The position numbers and the translations under genes are program-made. From contig NZ_JH947126.1 of NCBI RefSeq assembly GCF_000302595.1, positions 711,223-775,222 of the forward strand: DNA of 64,000 nt, given 5' to 3'. This DNA is from Pedobacter arcticus A12. Its GTDB lineage: Bacteria; Bacteroidota; Bacteroidia; Sphingobacteriales; Sphingobacteriaceae. The first letter of the stretch is position 1; each line of letters opens with the position of its first letter. The notes beneath the pieces are model-generated. The model searched no databases. It saw only the letters and a program-made list of their open reading frames with translations, and was not told the DNA's origin. Of the stretch, positions 55,757 to 64,000 are shown in pieces.

Positions 55757-56583
55757 TATCCATATTAAAGAACACTCCCGACAATAATTACCCGAAAGCT
55801 ATCGCTATTTCTGTTGGCTTATTGGTGGTTTTTTTATTGTTGAGCATCTTTTATATTGTGAGTAAGGCGCAAGCGCCAGAAGAAGTTGGTATCGGTGGTA
55901 TTATTGTAAACTACGGAACTTCTGACGAAGGTATGGGCAATGATTACATGAGTGTTGAAGAACCTTCTGTTGACCCAAATGCAAATGGCAAAGCTCCTGA
56001 TAAAATTACCCCAGATGAAACGGTTACTCAAAACACAAATTCGGCCAACACAGACAATAATATTGTAACGGATGACAACTCTGATGCTGTGAGTTTAAAC
56101 ACCAAAACTAACACTACAAAGACTGCTCCCACTCAAAAAACGGAAGACAAACCGGCAACTCCTGTAATTAATCAAAACGCCCTTTATAAAGGCAATAAAA
56201 ATAAAGGAACGGGAACTGGCGATGGAACAGGAAATGTTGCAGGTAACCAAGGAAAGCCTGAGGGCGATCCTTTAGCAAGTAATTATGATGGTACCGGTTC
56301 TGGAAATGGCGGTGTTGCTTTAGATTTGAAAAGTCGGAGGTTTGTTAGTCGTCCTGCTATCGATGATTCAGGTCAACAACGAGGCTTTATCGTTATCGAT
56401 ATTGTTGTAGATAGAAACGGCATTGTAATAAGTGCAACTGGCCCTGGAAGAGGTAGTTCATTAACGACCCCATCTCTTGTAGAGAAATGTGAGAAAGCCG
56501 CTTTGGGTTCTCGGTTTAACACTTTAGACAAAGCTCCAGAGAATCAAAACGGAACAATCGTTTTTAACTTTAAAGTGAAATAA
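55753..56583 (+). CDS. TonB-like energy transducer
   Basis: A 276-residue protein with one N-terminal membrane helix (about 15-37), a long Asn/Thr/Gly-rich periplasmic linker (for example NQGKPEGDPLASNYDGTGSG) and a C-terminal TonB_C-like domain (IVIDIVVDRNGIVISATG to GTIVFNFKVK). It should pass ExbBD force to outer-membrane receptors, perhaps the one encoded at 51807. The usual Pro-rich spacer is replaced by the Asn/Thr-rich linker. Confidence 0.8.
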   Translation: MISILKNTPDNNYPKAIAISVGLLVVFLLLSIFYIVSKAQAPEEVGIGGIIVNYGTSDEGMGNDYMSVEEPSVDPNANGKAPDKITPDETVTQNTNSANTDNNIVTDDNSDAVSLNTKTNTTKTAPTQKTEDKPATPVINQNALYKGNKNKGTGTGDGTGNVAGNQGKPEGDPLASNYDGTGSGNGGVALDLKSRRFVSRPAIDDSGQQRGFIVIDIVVDRNGIVISATGPGRGSSLTTPSLVEKCEKAALGSRFNTLDKAPENQNGTIVFNFKVK

Positions 56584-56688
56584 GGTTTTGGATGTGCAGA
56601 GTGGCTAAGTCGGAAGTCCGCTGTCCGCAAATATTCTTGCTCTCATTAAAGATTTTCTCATCTATTCAAAATTAAATCATTTCCCAAA

Positions 56689-57969
56689 ATGAATTACCAC
56701 CAAACGCTTGATTACCTTTACGCTAAACTTCCCATGTTTACAAGAGTTGGTGCGATTGCATACAAAGCGGATTTAGACAATACCATTGCATTCTGCAAAC
56801 ATCTAAAAAATCCAGAAAAAAAGTTTAAAACTATACATATTGCCGGTACTAACGGAAAAGGTTCAACATCGCACATGTTAGCAGCTATTCTGCAAAAAGC
56901 AGGTTATAAAACTGGCTTATATACTTCGCCACATTTAAAAGATTTTAGGGAGCGCATTAAAATTAACGGCGAGATGATTTCTGAAAACGAAGTAACCGAC
57001 TTTGTGAAATCAAACCAAGACTTTATTGAAGCACTTTCACCATCGTTTTTTGAAGCAACAGTAGCAATGGCTTTTGAGCATTTTGCCAAACATAAAGTTG
57101 ATATTGCAGTAATAGAGGTTGGTTTAGGCGGAAGACTAGACTCCACCAATGTTATTTCACCACTACTTTCTGTAATTACCAATATCGGTTTCGACCATAT
57201 GAATTTGCTAGGAAATACTTTAACAGAGATTGCTGGCGAAAAAGCTGGTATTATTAAACCAGCAACACCTGTAATTGTAGGAGAACATCAGCCAGAAATA
57301 GCGATGGTGTTTGAAAACAAAGCGAAGGAAAACAACTCGTCCCTAACTTTTGCCAGCAATGAGTGGTGTTATGATGATAGTGAGCTAATTGATGGAAAAA
57401 GAGAAATCACCGTTCATGGTAAAGAAGATAGTTTCGACCTAAAATTAGATTTAACCGGCACTTACCAGGTTAAAAATGTAAAAACCGTACTATCAGCAGT
57501 TCAGGCGCTTAAAAGACAAGGTTTTGATATTTCCAATAACACGTTGATCTCCGCTTTAAGCGAAGTAAAAAACCTTACCGGCTTAATGGGAAGATGGCAA
57601 ACCTTACAAGAAAACCCTTTGGTTATTTGTGATACAGGCCATAATGAAGACGGTATCAAAGAAGTACTGTATAATATATCTTTAACCTCGCATAAACAGT
57701 TGCGGATTGTTATTGGAATGGTAAAGGACAAGGAAATTTCTAAAATATTGGAGCTTTTACCAAAAAATGCTATCTATTATTTCTGTTCGCCAAAAATTGA
57801 AAGAGCAAAATCTACAGAGGAATTAAAAAAAGAAGCTTCTCAATTTGGTTTAAACGGAGAAGCTTTTCCTGATATTGATACGGCCTTATCAAAAGCTAAA
57901 GCCGATGCCCAACGTGATGATTTAATATTTGTGGGCGGAAGCACATTTGTAGTTGCAGAAGTAGTTTAA
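56689..57969 (+). CDS. folC: Bifunctional folylpolyglutamate/dihydrofolate synthase
   Basis: Adds glutamate to folates and makes dihydrofolate. The 426 residues carry the P-loop AGTNGKGSTSHML and the Mur-ligase-like blocks VIEVGLGGRLDSTNV and ICDTGHNEDGIKE. The last gene of the plus-strand cluster, with a 105-bp gap after the TonB-like gene. No functional tie to its neighbours is obvious. Confidence 0.93.
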   Translation: MNYHQTLDYLYAKLPMFTRVGAIAYKADLDNTIAFCKHLKNPEKKFKTIHIAGTNGKGSTSHMLAAILQKAGYKTGLYTSPHLKDFRERIKINGEMISENEVTDFVKSNQDFIEALSPSFFEATVAMAFEHFAKHKVDIAVIEVGLGGRLDSTNVISPLLSVITNIGFDHMNLLGNTLTEIAGEKAGIIKPATPVIVGEHQPEIAMVFENKAKENNSSLTFASNEWCYDDSELIDGKREITVHGKEDSFDLKLDLTGTYQVKNVKTVLSAVQALKRQGFDISNNTLISALSEVKNLTGLMGRWQTLQENPLVICDTGHNEDGIKEVLYNISLTSHKQLRIVIGMVKDKEISKILELLPKNAIYYFCSPKIERAKSTEELKKEASQFGLNGEAFPDIDTALSKAKADAQRDDLIFVGGSTFVVAEVV

Positions 57970-57974
57970 GCTTC

Positions 57975-58481
57975 TTAATTATGCTTAAGCCTCGCTATTC
58001 GGTAGTTTAGAATTATCACACCCAATTTACTTTGATAACCCATTACCGGCGCAACCAGTCTAGCTGTTGAATCGCTTAAAGTAAGTACTTCTACACTATC
58101 TGTTTTTAAATAGCTCATGTATACATCTTGTGCCATAGTTCCTTCTAGTTTTTTATCAGTAGAATTTATAATCTTCCCAACAGCATTTAACAAGGTTACT
58201 TCCATTACGTTTTTTTCTTTCACCAAATCGGTATTAAAAACGTTGATCTCATCTAAGTTATTTCGCAGCATCTCACTTCTAACTGCCCAAACTAAAGGTT
58301 TGGCGCTCATTTTCAACATCGCTCTATTTTGATTTACCAAGGCAGAATCGGCCTCTATAATTAAATACTTCTTAACCTGCCCTAAGCGATATTGCTGGTA
58401 AAAATACGTACCTACACCAACCACCAATAAAATCAGGATAATTATCCACCTGTAATCGATTCTTTTCTTTGCTGCTTCCAT
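57975..58481 (-). CDS. Single-pass membrane protein with extracytoplasmic domain
   Basis: A 168-residue protein: a short basic cytoplasmic start (MEAAKKRIDYR), one helix WIIILILLVVGVGTYFY and an extracytoplasmic domain of about 135 residues with a helix-then-sheet pattern (NVMEVTLLNAVGKIINSTDK, ARLVAPVMG) reminiscent of a sensor fold. It lacks a signalling partner. Convergent with folC, 6 bp apart. Upstream MscS on the same strand may share its transcript. Function unknown. Confidence 0.6.
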   Translation of the reverse strand: MEAAKKRIDYRWIIILILLVVGVGTYFYQQYRLGQVKKYLIIEADSALVNQNRAMLKMSAKPLVWAVRSEMLRNNLDEINVFNTDLVKEKNVMEVTLLNAVGKIINSTDKKLEGTMAQDVYMSYLKTDSVEVLTLSDSTARLVAPVMGYQSKLGVIILNYRIARLKHN

Positions 58482-58517
58482 TTTCTATTTTCCAAATTTA
58501 TGACAAAAACCGAACCG

Positions 58518-60398
58518 CTAATCAGTTTTGCCTTGCCCCTGTATTTTCACATTGAAAGGTGGCGCCTGATAATCTTTAGGCAAATAGCTTTCTGGTATTG
58601 TGGTAGTGCTTCCATCCCTCGCTGCTCTGTAATGTGGCGACATAATCTCAATACCAGCCTCGTTACATGCATCTTGTATGTTTTGATGAAGGCTTGAATA
58701 AATGAGCGCTTGTTTGCTGGCATGTTTAGTATAGGCATTAATCTGATAAGCAACGTAAAAATCTTCTAAACCTGTTTGCAATACAAATGGACTAGGTGTT
58801 TGTTCTACCAAATCTGTTTTCAGTGCTGCTTTAATCAAAACTTCATAAAGTGTTTTCCAAGGTACATCATAACCAATGGTAATGGTGGTATGAACAATTA
58901 AACCGGGTGATGCCTCTTTGTTACAATTTGCCGAATAATTAATGGTACTGCCCGAAAGCACTGCCGAATTAGGAACGGTAATATCCTCGTTTTTAATGGT
59001 TTTTATTCGAGTTACTAGCATGGTTTTCTCTACAACATCTCCAACATGTTCGCCTATTTTAACCCTATCCCCTATTTTAAATGGGCGCATGTAAGTTATT
59101 ACCAAACCTGCTACCATATTGGTAATGGCGCTTGATGATCCTAAAGAAATAAGAATACCCAAAAAAACGGAAACCCCCTGAAAAGCTGCAGAATCTGAAC
59201 CTGGCAAATACGGCCAGATGATTACTAACATAAAAGCATAGAGTACAACTTTTAAAATATTAAAAGTTGGATTGGCCCAATCCTGATGAAAACCGGAAAT
59301 CTGAATATTGCCTCTACTAATCTCTACCACAAAGTATCGAAGGGCTTTAATAGCATATTTAAATATAAAATAGATAACAATGATGGTAATTAGATTTGGT
59401 AAAAAACCAACGATAGCATTTAAAGAAGTAAATAATGGCGTTAAAATCCATTGAATAAGCTGGCCGGTTAAGTTTTTTGTTTGTGGAAAAATACTAAACA
59501 GTAAGGGCAGAGAGAGGTAGATTATCAAAATCACCACCAAAATGCGCACCGTATTATAAGCTTTTAAAATAAACGACTTGATTTGGTCTGGCGAAAAGAT
59601 TTTGATTTGCTTACTGGTCAAAAACTCAAAAAGCTGTTGGTTCTTAATTTCGAAATAATTCTCTCCTTTTTTAAATAGTTTATTGACGATACTAATTAAT
59701 AAAGTCAGCCCTAAAATTATGGCCAAAGCAATTGCAATCTTCTTAACCCAATTGATAACACTGTTTTCCTTTTTCTTTAAAACGATTTGGCTTTTAATTG
59801 TGTTTAGGTATTCCGTGGCCACTATTAAAGGTGTTTTATCAAACCAAAGCGCATCTAAATCACTGATAGACATTACAACCAGCTCTTTATTATAAATGAT
59901 ATCAACGCTTTCTTCGTTCTGAAGTACTTTTAACGAATCAGCTTTAAAAAACGGATCCTGATAAAGGGTTTCTATTTTTTTTGAAATAGATTCTGCCCGG
60001 TCTTTAGCCTTAAAAGAGCCTACCCGTACAAAAACATTAAACAAAGTATCATTAAGCAAAACCACTGGGTAGCCCTTATTATCCTTTTTTAATTCATCAA
60101 TTTTTTTCTTCTGCTGTAAGCGTCTTACAGAATCGGCCTTATTAATAGCTATAAGCCTTGCTCTTAGCTCTTCTGTTTTTGCCTGATTGCCTACCACACC
60201 TTTCAACTCCTCCTGTATTTGAAGTTTCAGTAAAGAATCTAAATGCCCCTGTTGTTGCTGCCGTATTAAAATACTCTCAGTAACATGAATAGAGTCATTA
60301 TGTAAAGAATCTGTCTCTTGTGCCTTTTGTTGCGCTAAGGCTACTGAAGCAGAAAAAACAAAGATGTATAAGAAAATGCCTTTTAAGTACCTATTCAT
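58518..60398 (-). CDS. MscS-family mechanosensitive channel
   Basis: A 626-residue channel with signal peptide MNRYLKGIFLYIFVFSASVALAQ and a periplasmic part rich in Gln/Lys coiled coil (about 25-115). About five helices follow (about 205-440), then the MscS core SSAITNMVAGLVITYMRPFK and the beta-domain KIGDRVKIGEHVGDV. The C-terminal domain ends near 600. Expected to release osmolytes under membrane tension. The long periplasmic head makes it larger than E. coli MscS (286 residues), like the MscK/YbdG-type variants. Confidence 0.88.
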   Translation of the reverse strand: MNRYLKGIFLYIFVFSASVALAQQKAQETDSLHNDSIHVTESILIRQQQQGHLDSLLKLQIQEELKGVVGNQAKTEELRARLIAINKADSVRRLQQKKKIDELKKDNKGYPVVLLNDTLFNVFVRVGSFKAKDRAESISKKIETLYQDPFFKADSLKVLQNEESVDIIYNKELVVMSISDLDALWFDKTPLIVATEYLNTIKSQIVLKKKENSVINWVKKIAIALAIILGLTLLISIVNKLFKKGENYFEIKNQQLFEFLTSKQIKIFSPDQIKSFILKAYNTVRILVVILIIYLSLPLLFSIFPQTKNLTGQLIQWILTPLFTSLNAIVGFLPNLITIIVIYFIFKYAIKALRYFVVEISRGNIQISGFHQDWANPTFNILKVVLYAFMLVIIWPYLPGSDSAAFQGVSVFLGILISLGSSSAITNMVAGLVITYMRPFKIGDRVKIGEHVGDVVEKTMLVTRIKTIKNEDITVPNSAVLSGSTINYSANCNKEASPGLIVHTTITIGYDVPWKTLYEVLIKAALKTDLVEQTPSPFVLQTGLEDFYVAYQINAYTKHASKQALIYSSLHQNIQDACNEAGIEIMSPHYRAARDGSTTTIPESYLPKDYQAPPFNVKIQGQGKTD

Positions 60399-60622
60399 AA
60401 GCTAACCATTGAAAAATTAAATATAATCAAAGCTTTGTGTATTTGACCAAACCAAAAACGCCTTCTTTAAATTAATCAATTTTTAAACCTATAAAATAAC
60501 TTTTCACCATTATAATCTATTCTCAAAACAAAGTAGGCTAACGCCATTCAACAACGCGACAGCTATTGCTCCCAATTTTGATCAAGTGTATTGCACTGAT
60601 AAAAAAATAATCACAAAAAAAA

Positions 60623-60663
60623 TTGTTTTGAATGAAAAATTCATATATTCGTGTACGCTCACG
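60623..60663 (+). promoter_or_regulatory. Promoter and operator O1 of the sugar transporter
   Basis: TTG (60623) and TATATTCG (60644-60651) are spaced 18 bp and overlap CGTGTACGCTCACG (60650-60663). Symmetry of 10 of 14 positions about a central CG is typical of LacI-type operators; a bound repressor would block the start point. Confidence 0.5.
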
Positions 60664-60759
60664 GTCAAGACGTGAAATAAAAGACCTAGTTATAACCTTA
60701 TTACTTAACAACCTTTAATGCCACTTAAGAAAGCTACAGATACAATTTCAACTTATTTA

Positions 60760-60773
60760 CGTGTACGCTCACG
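60760..60773 (+). promoter_or_regulatory. Operator-like site O2
   Basis: Exact second copy of CGTGTACGCTCACG, 110 bp after O1 and 40 bp before the transporter ATG. Two identical sites at this distance suit repression by looping or by a tetrameric LacI-type protein. Confidence 0.5.
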
Positions 60774-60812
60774 AAGCATTTCTATTTACATTAAACACAT
60801 ATATTCATAGGT

Positions 60813-62168
60813 ATGCTAAAAGACAAAAACAAAGCACAAATCAACTCAGTACACGTAAATTCGCTTAGTTCTAGAGAAACAACAATCTCCATGTTTATCT
60901 TGGGTGGGCTGTTTTTTGTATTTGGTTTCATCACCTGGATCAATGCCATCCTCATCCCCTATTTTAAAATAGCTTGTGAGCTAACTAACTTTCAATCATA
61001 CTTAGTTGCCTTCGCTTTTTACATTTCCTATTTCGTGGTATCATTTCCTTCATCCTACTTACTAAAAAAAGTGGGTTTTAAAAAAGGGATTATGTACGGT
61101 TTGTGGCTAATGGCAGTTGGGGTATTTATTTTTATACCGGCAGCCTTAACCAGAACTTATGAGATATTTTTAATAGGCTTATTTACTATTGGTTCTGGCT
61201 TGGCCATACTACAAACTGCAGCTAATCCCTATATCACAATTCTAGGTGCGCCAGAAAAAGCCGCCAAACGCATTAGTTTCATGGGTATCTGTAATAAGGG
61301 AGCAGGTATTTTGGCACCTCTAATATTTGCATCAGTTATTTTTAAAGTCAGCGATAACGAAATGTTAAAGCAACTGCCCTTGATGACTGAGATTGAGCGG
61401 AGCGGTGTTTTAGACGAACTGATTAGACGTGTAATTGTTCCTTATGGAGTATTAGGGGTGGTTCTGACTATCCTTGGCTCATTGGTGCGTTTTTCGCCCC
61501 TGCCTGAAATTGATACCGAGCAAGAAACAGAAGAGCTATCTACTTTAAATCTTGATAAGAAAAATGCTTTCCAATTCCCCTACTTAGTATTAGGTGTGCT
61601 AGCCATATTTTTTCATGTGGGCACCCAGGTAATCGCGATTGATACAGTTATAGGTTACGCAAATAGCATGGGCATGCCCATTATGGAAGCTAAAGTTTTC
61701 CCATCGTATGCATTGTTCGCAACAATTATGGGTTATGGCTTAGGTATCGTATTAATGCCTAAATACATCTCTCAGGTTAACATATTAAGAATATGTACCC
61801 TTTTAGGCCTGGCGCTTACGCTCTGCATTATCTATATACACGGCGACTACACCATTTTAGGACATCGCATTGATATTTCTATCTGGTTTATCGTGGCGCT
61901 TGGCTTAGCTAATTCATTGGTATGGGCCGGCATATGGCCATTGGCACTCAATAATTTAGGCCGATTTACAAAAGTTGGTGCTTCTATGCTCATCATGGCA
62001 CTTTGTGGAAGTGCAATTTTCCCGCTGATTTACGGATACGTTGCTGACCTATATGATGTAAGAACCGCCTATTGGATTTTGTTTCCATGCTACCTGTATT
62101 TAATTTTTTACGCCTTTTATGGTCATTTAATTAAAAATTGGCTACCAACATTAAAAGTCAAAAACTGA
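60813..62168 (+). CDS. Sugar MFS transporter (FucP/GluP family)
   Basis: Proton-linked sugar importer of 451 residues and 12 helices. Family-typical blocks are GGLFFVFGFITWINAILIPY in helix 1, FYISYFVVSFPSSYLLKKVG, and LQTAANPYITILG in helix 4-5. A cytoplasmic loop EIDTEQETEELSTLNL divides the halves. Substrate: fucose, galactose or glucose by family, not resolved. Followed at 220 bp by a SusC receptor on the same strand, suggesting one sugar-use locus. Confidence 0.88.
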   Translation: MLKDKNKAQINSVHVNSLSSRETTISMFILGGLFFVFGFITWINAILIPYFKIACELTNFQSYLVAFAFYISYFVVSFPSSYLLKKVGFKKGIMYGLWLMAVGVFIFIPAALTRTYEIFLIGLFTIGSGLAILQTAANPYITILGAPEKAAKRISFMGICNKGAGILAPLIFASVIFKVSDNEMLKQLPLMTEIERSGVLDELIRRVIVPYGVLGVVLTILGSLVRFSPLPEIDTEQETEELSTLNLDKKNAFQFPYLVLGVLAIFFHVGTQVIAIDTVIGYANSMGMPIMEAKVFPSYALFATIMGYGLGIVLMPKYISQVNILRICTLLGLALTLCIIYIHGDYTILGHRIDISIWFIVALGLANSLVWAGIWPLALNNLGRFTKVGASMLIMALCGSAIFPLIYGYVADLYDVRTAYWILFPCYLYLIFYAFYGHLIKNWLPTLKVKN

Positions 62169-62388
62169 CAATGTAACTCAATAGCGAAACACATTAATAA
62201 ACGGGAGGAAAATTAAGAATAACCAACATAACCATTACAAACTAAAAACTAACGATTACATGAATTCTAAAAAAACTTAAAATTACCAGAAAGATAAAAA
62301 AGCCTAGGGCATCTTTTATCCACTCTTTAAATGTTAACTCAGGAATTAACAATTCCTGCAAATCATTAAAAATTTTAAACGCAAAAGA
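62169..62388. other. Spacer between sugar transporter and susC
   Basis: Contains a GATAAAA/TTTTATC hairpin-like pair (62293-62320) and a CAGGAATT/AATTCCTG palindrome (62340-62358). These could attenuate or stabilise the susC message. No coding frame. Confidence 0.35.
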
Positions 62389-64000
62389 ATGAAAAAAAAA
62401 CTATCACAAAGTACATCTTCTTTTTTGAGCTTTTACCGGGCTATTAATCCAAAGCACACCCTATTATGTGCTTCTGTATTAATGTTTTCGTCTAATGTAG
62501 ATGCTGCTACAGAGAAATTTGTCAAAGCAACAAAAACCAACAGTATTGAGGTTAACTCAGGTTTTAGTATTACAGCTAGTAAAACTTTTTTAGCTAAGGA
62601 TGTAGTAATTAAAGGAAAAGTAACTGGCGACGGTGGCGGTGCACTTCAAGGTGTTTCTGTTACGGTTAAGGGCAGCAAAACCAGTGCTGGAACTAATATG
62701 TCTGGAGACTTCCAAATCACTGCACCAGAGGGGTCTACATTGGTATTCACTTATGTAGGATACATTTCTCAAAGCATTAATATCAGCAATAAGTCTGTAA
62801 TTAATGTTACCATGGCAATGGATTTTGATAAATACAAAATTGATGAAGTAGTGGTTGTAGGTTATGGCACTCAGAAGAAGAGAGACGTAACCGGAGCTGT
62901 TGGGTCAGTATCTATGAAAGATATAGAAAACGTACCTGTTACCAGAGCTGATCAAATTTTACAAGGAAGGATGAGTGGTGTACAAGTAACTCAGACTAAC
63001 TCAGAACCCGGTGGAAATGTTTCTATCCGTATTAGAGGAACAAACTCCATTACTGCTGGTAACGAACCGTTATTTGTAATAGATGGTTTCCCAGGTGCTG
63101 GAGATCTTAACTCAATCAACCCAAACGACATTGAGTCTATCGATGTTTTAAAAGATGCATCTGCTACAGCTATTTATGGTAGTAGAGGTGCAAATGGAGT
63201 TGTTATTGTAACCACAAAAAAAGGAAAAGCTGGACAAACAAACATCAATTTTGAGGCTTATCATGGTGTACAGGGAGTAAGTAAAACTTACGACATGATG
63301 AATGCTACCGAATATGCAACATATTTAAATGAGGTAGTTAGGTTGAATAATGCAGAAACAGGCAGTACAACAGCGCCAGCTTATACAACTGCCCAAATTG
63401 CAGCTTTGGGCACTGGAACAGATTGGCAAGATGCACTTTTACGCTCAGCACCAATTAGTAATTATCAGCTGAGCATTTCGGGCGGAAATACCGATACGCA
63501 ACAGAGCTTAAGCCTTAATTACATGAACCAAGAGGGTGTAGTACTTAACTCTGGTTTTAAAAGAGCAACCGTAAGGTATAGCTTAGATAAAAAAATCAGT
63601 AACAAGATTAAAATGGGATTTAATACCCAAACTTCTCGTACTGATGAAGACAGAGCTTTGGTAAATACTCCTGGCGGTAGTGCAGGTAGTGTGATTTTAG
63701 ATGCCTTAAGATCTAATCCGGCAATACCAGTTATTGACCCCGTTACAGGTCAATACACTTTTCAAAACGGCCCAGCTCCTTATGCAGATAACAATATAGG
63801 TAACCCCGTTGCTTACGCACAAAGAGTAAACAATAAATTCGCAACGCTAAGAAGTTTAATGAATGCTTTTGGCGAGTATGAATTTATAAAAGGCTTGAAA
63901 TTAAGAGTGAATGGTGGTGTTGATTTAGCTTACAACACACGTGACTTCTATTTACCAACTGATCTTTTCTTAGCGTCGGGACAGGGAACTGCTACTAGAG
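62389..64000 (+). CDS. SusC/RagA TonB-linked receptor, 3' end outside window
   Basis: Outer-membrane glycan importer, 537 codons visible, cut by the window end. A long signal region MKKKLSQSTSSFLSFYRA to NVDAA is followed by the carboxypeptidase-like domain DVVIKGKVTGDGGGALQGVS, then the TonB box region DEVVVVGYGTQKKRDVTG. The plug domain contains RADQILQGRMSGVQVTQT and NDIESIDVLKDASATAIYGS, and the barrel starts before the edge. A SusD partner should lie just downstream. Probably under the same operator control as the transporter upstream. Confidence 0.95.
   Translation, partial: MKKKLSQSTSSFLSFYRAINPKHTLLCASVLMFSSNVDAATEKFVKATKTNSIEVNSGFSITASKTFLAKDVVIKGKVTGDGGGALQGVSVTVKGSKTSAGTNMSGDFQITAPEGSTLVFTYVGYISQSINISNKSVINVTMAMDFDKYKIDEVVVVGYGTQKKRDVTGAVGSVSMKDIENVPVTRADQILQGRMSGVQVTQTNSEPGGNVSIRIRGTNSITAGNEPLFVIDGFPGAGDLNSINPNDIESIDVLKDASATAIYGSRGANGVVIVTTKKGKAGQTNINFEAYHGVQGVSKTYDMMNATEYATYLNEVVRLNNAETGSTTAPAYTTAQIAALGTGTDWQDALLRSAPISNYQLSISGGNTDTQQSLSLNYMNQEGVVLNSGFKRATVRYSLDKKISNKIKMGFNTQTSRTDEDRALVNTPGGSAGSVILDALRSNPAIPVIDPVTGQYTFQNGPAPYADNNIGNPVAYAQRVNNKFATLRSLMNAFGEYEFIKGLKLRVNGGVDLAYNTRDFYLPTDLFLASGQGTATR

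Larger units (their letters stand above)
60399..60812. other. Regulatory spacer upstream of the sugar transporter
   Basis: A 414-bp non-coding stretch between divergent genes. It holds two identical 14-bp palindrome-like sites (60650-60663 and 60760-60773), a candidate -7 box TATATTCG (60644-60651) and a second TATATTCA near 60799. The left half is AT-rich with no other structure seen. Confidence 0.55.

Noticed and set aside
56590-56640. tRNA-like text GTGCAGAGTGGCTAAGTCGG
   Set aside because: No cloverleaf forms and the T-loop GGTTCGA is absent. The text resembles genome-specific AAGTCGGAAGTCCG repeats.

Overview
The window comes from a Bacteroidota genome and looks most like a Pedobacter-type Sphingobacteriaceae. 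The evidence is an AT-rich sequence, SusC/RagA and TonB-linked receptors, type IX secretion (T9SS) sorting tails, a DUF4293 protein beside truA, an HU-CCDC81/SPOR protein, and TAnnTTTG-style -7 boxes. This assignment is inferred from gene content and was not checked by a search. No rRNA, tRNA or CRISPR was found.

Layout. 0-5 kb: cysteine desulfurase and phosphoglucosamine mutase (minus strand), then a methyltransferase, a PAP2 phosphatase and a ZIP metal transporter (plus strand). 5-7.3 kb: a membrane protein split by one in-frame stop, a small membrane protein and a half-length iron-alcohol-dehydrogenase-like protein. 7.4-11.3 kb: a compact MFS transporter, ClC channel and hemF run. 11.5-15 kb: a copper island holding a copper P-type ATPase, an HMA chaperone and an AraC regulator with an HMA-like head, followed by the stump of a multicopper oxidase that runs into a 174-bp tandem repeat array. 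15.8-27.7 kb: two different aconitases flank a decayed accessory zone with dispersed repeats, a Bro-N pseudogene carrying a MITE-like insert, and a discoidin/T9SS protein broken by a stop codon. 27.8-31.8 kb: a GreB-like factor, an ArsR/ArsM arsenic pair, an MgtC-like protein and a porin.

31.9-46 kb is mostly housekeeping: sucD, an ABC exporter, truA, DUF4293, a T9SS protein, a thioesterase, an SLC13 permease, OsmC, an intact IS3-family element, an RluA-type synthase, an RlmB-type methyltransferase whose stop codon opens a (CTAA)n microsatellite, and dnaB. 46-58 kb: a PAS protein with a kinase-like dimerisation segment but no ATPase domain, pyrR-pyrB, and a plus-strand cluster of TPR protein, outer-membrane receptor, HU/SPOR protein, ExbB, ExbD, TonB-like protein and folC. 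58-64 kb: a membrane-anchored protein and an MscS channel (minus strand), then a sugar MFS transporter preceded by two copies of an operator-like palindrome, and the start of a SusC receptor that runs off the window.

The most notable signals are the copper island with its metal-sensor-like AraC fusion and truncated oxidase, the repeated pattern of otherwise sound genes broken by single in-frame stops, the MITE-like insert whose exact excision would restore the reading frame, the 174-bp tandem array, and the repeated operator palindrome near sugar-uptake genes. I see no convincing wholly new defence or biosynthetic system.
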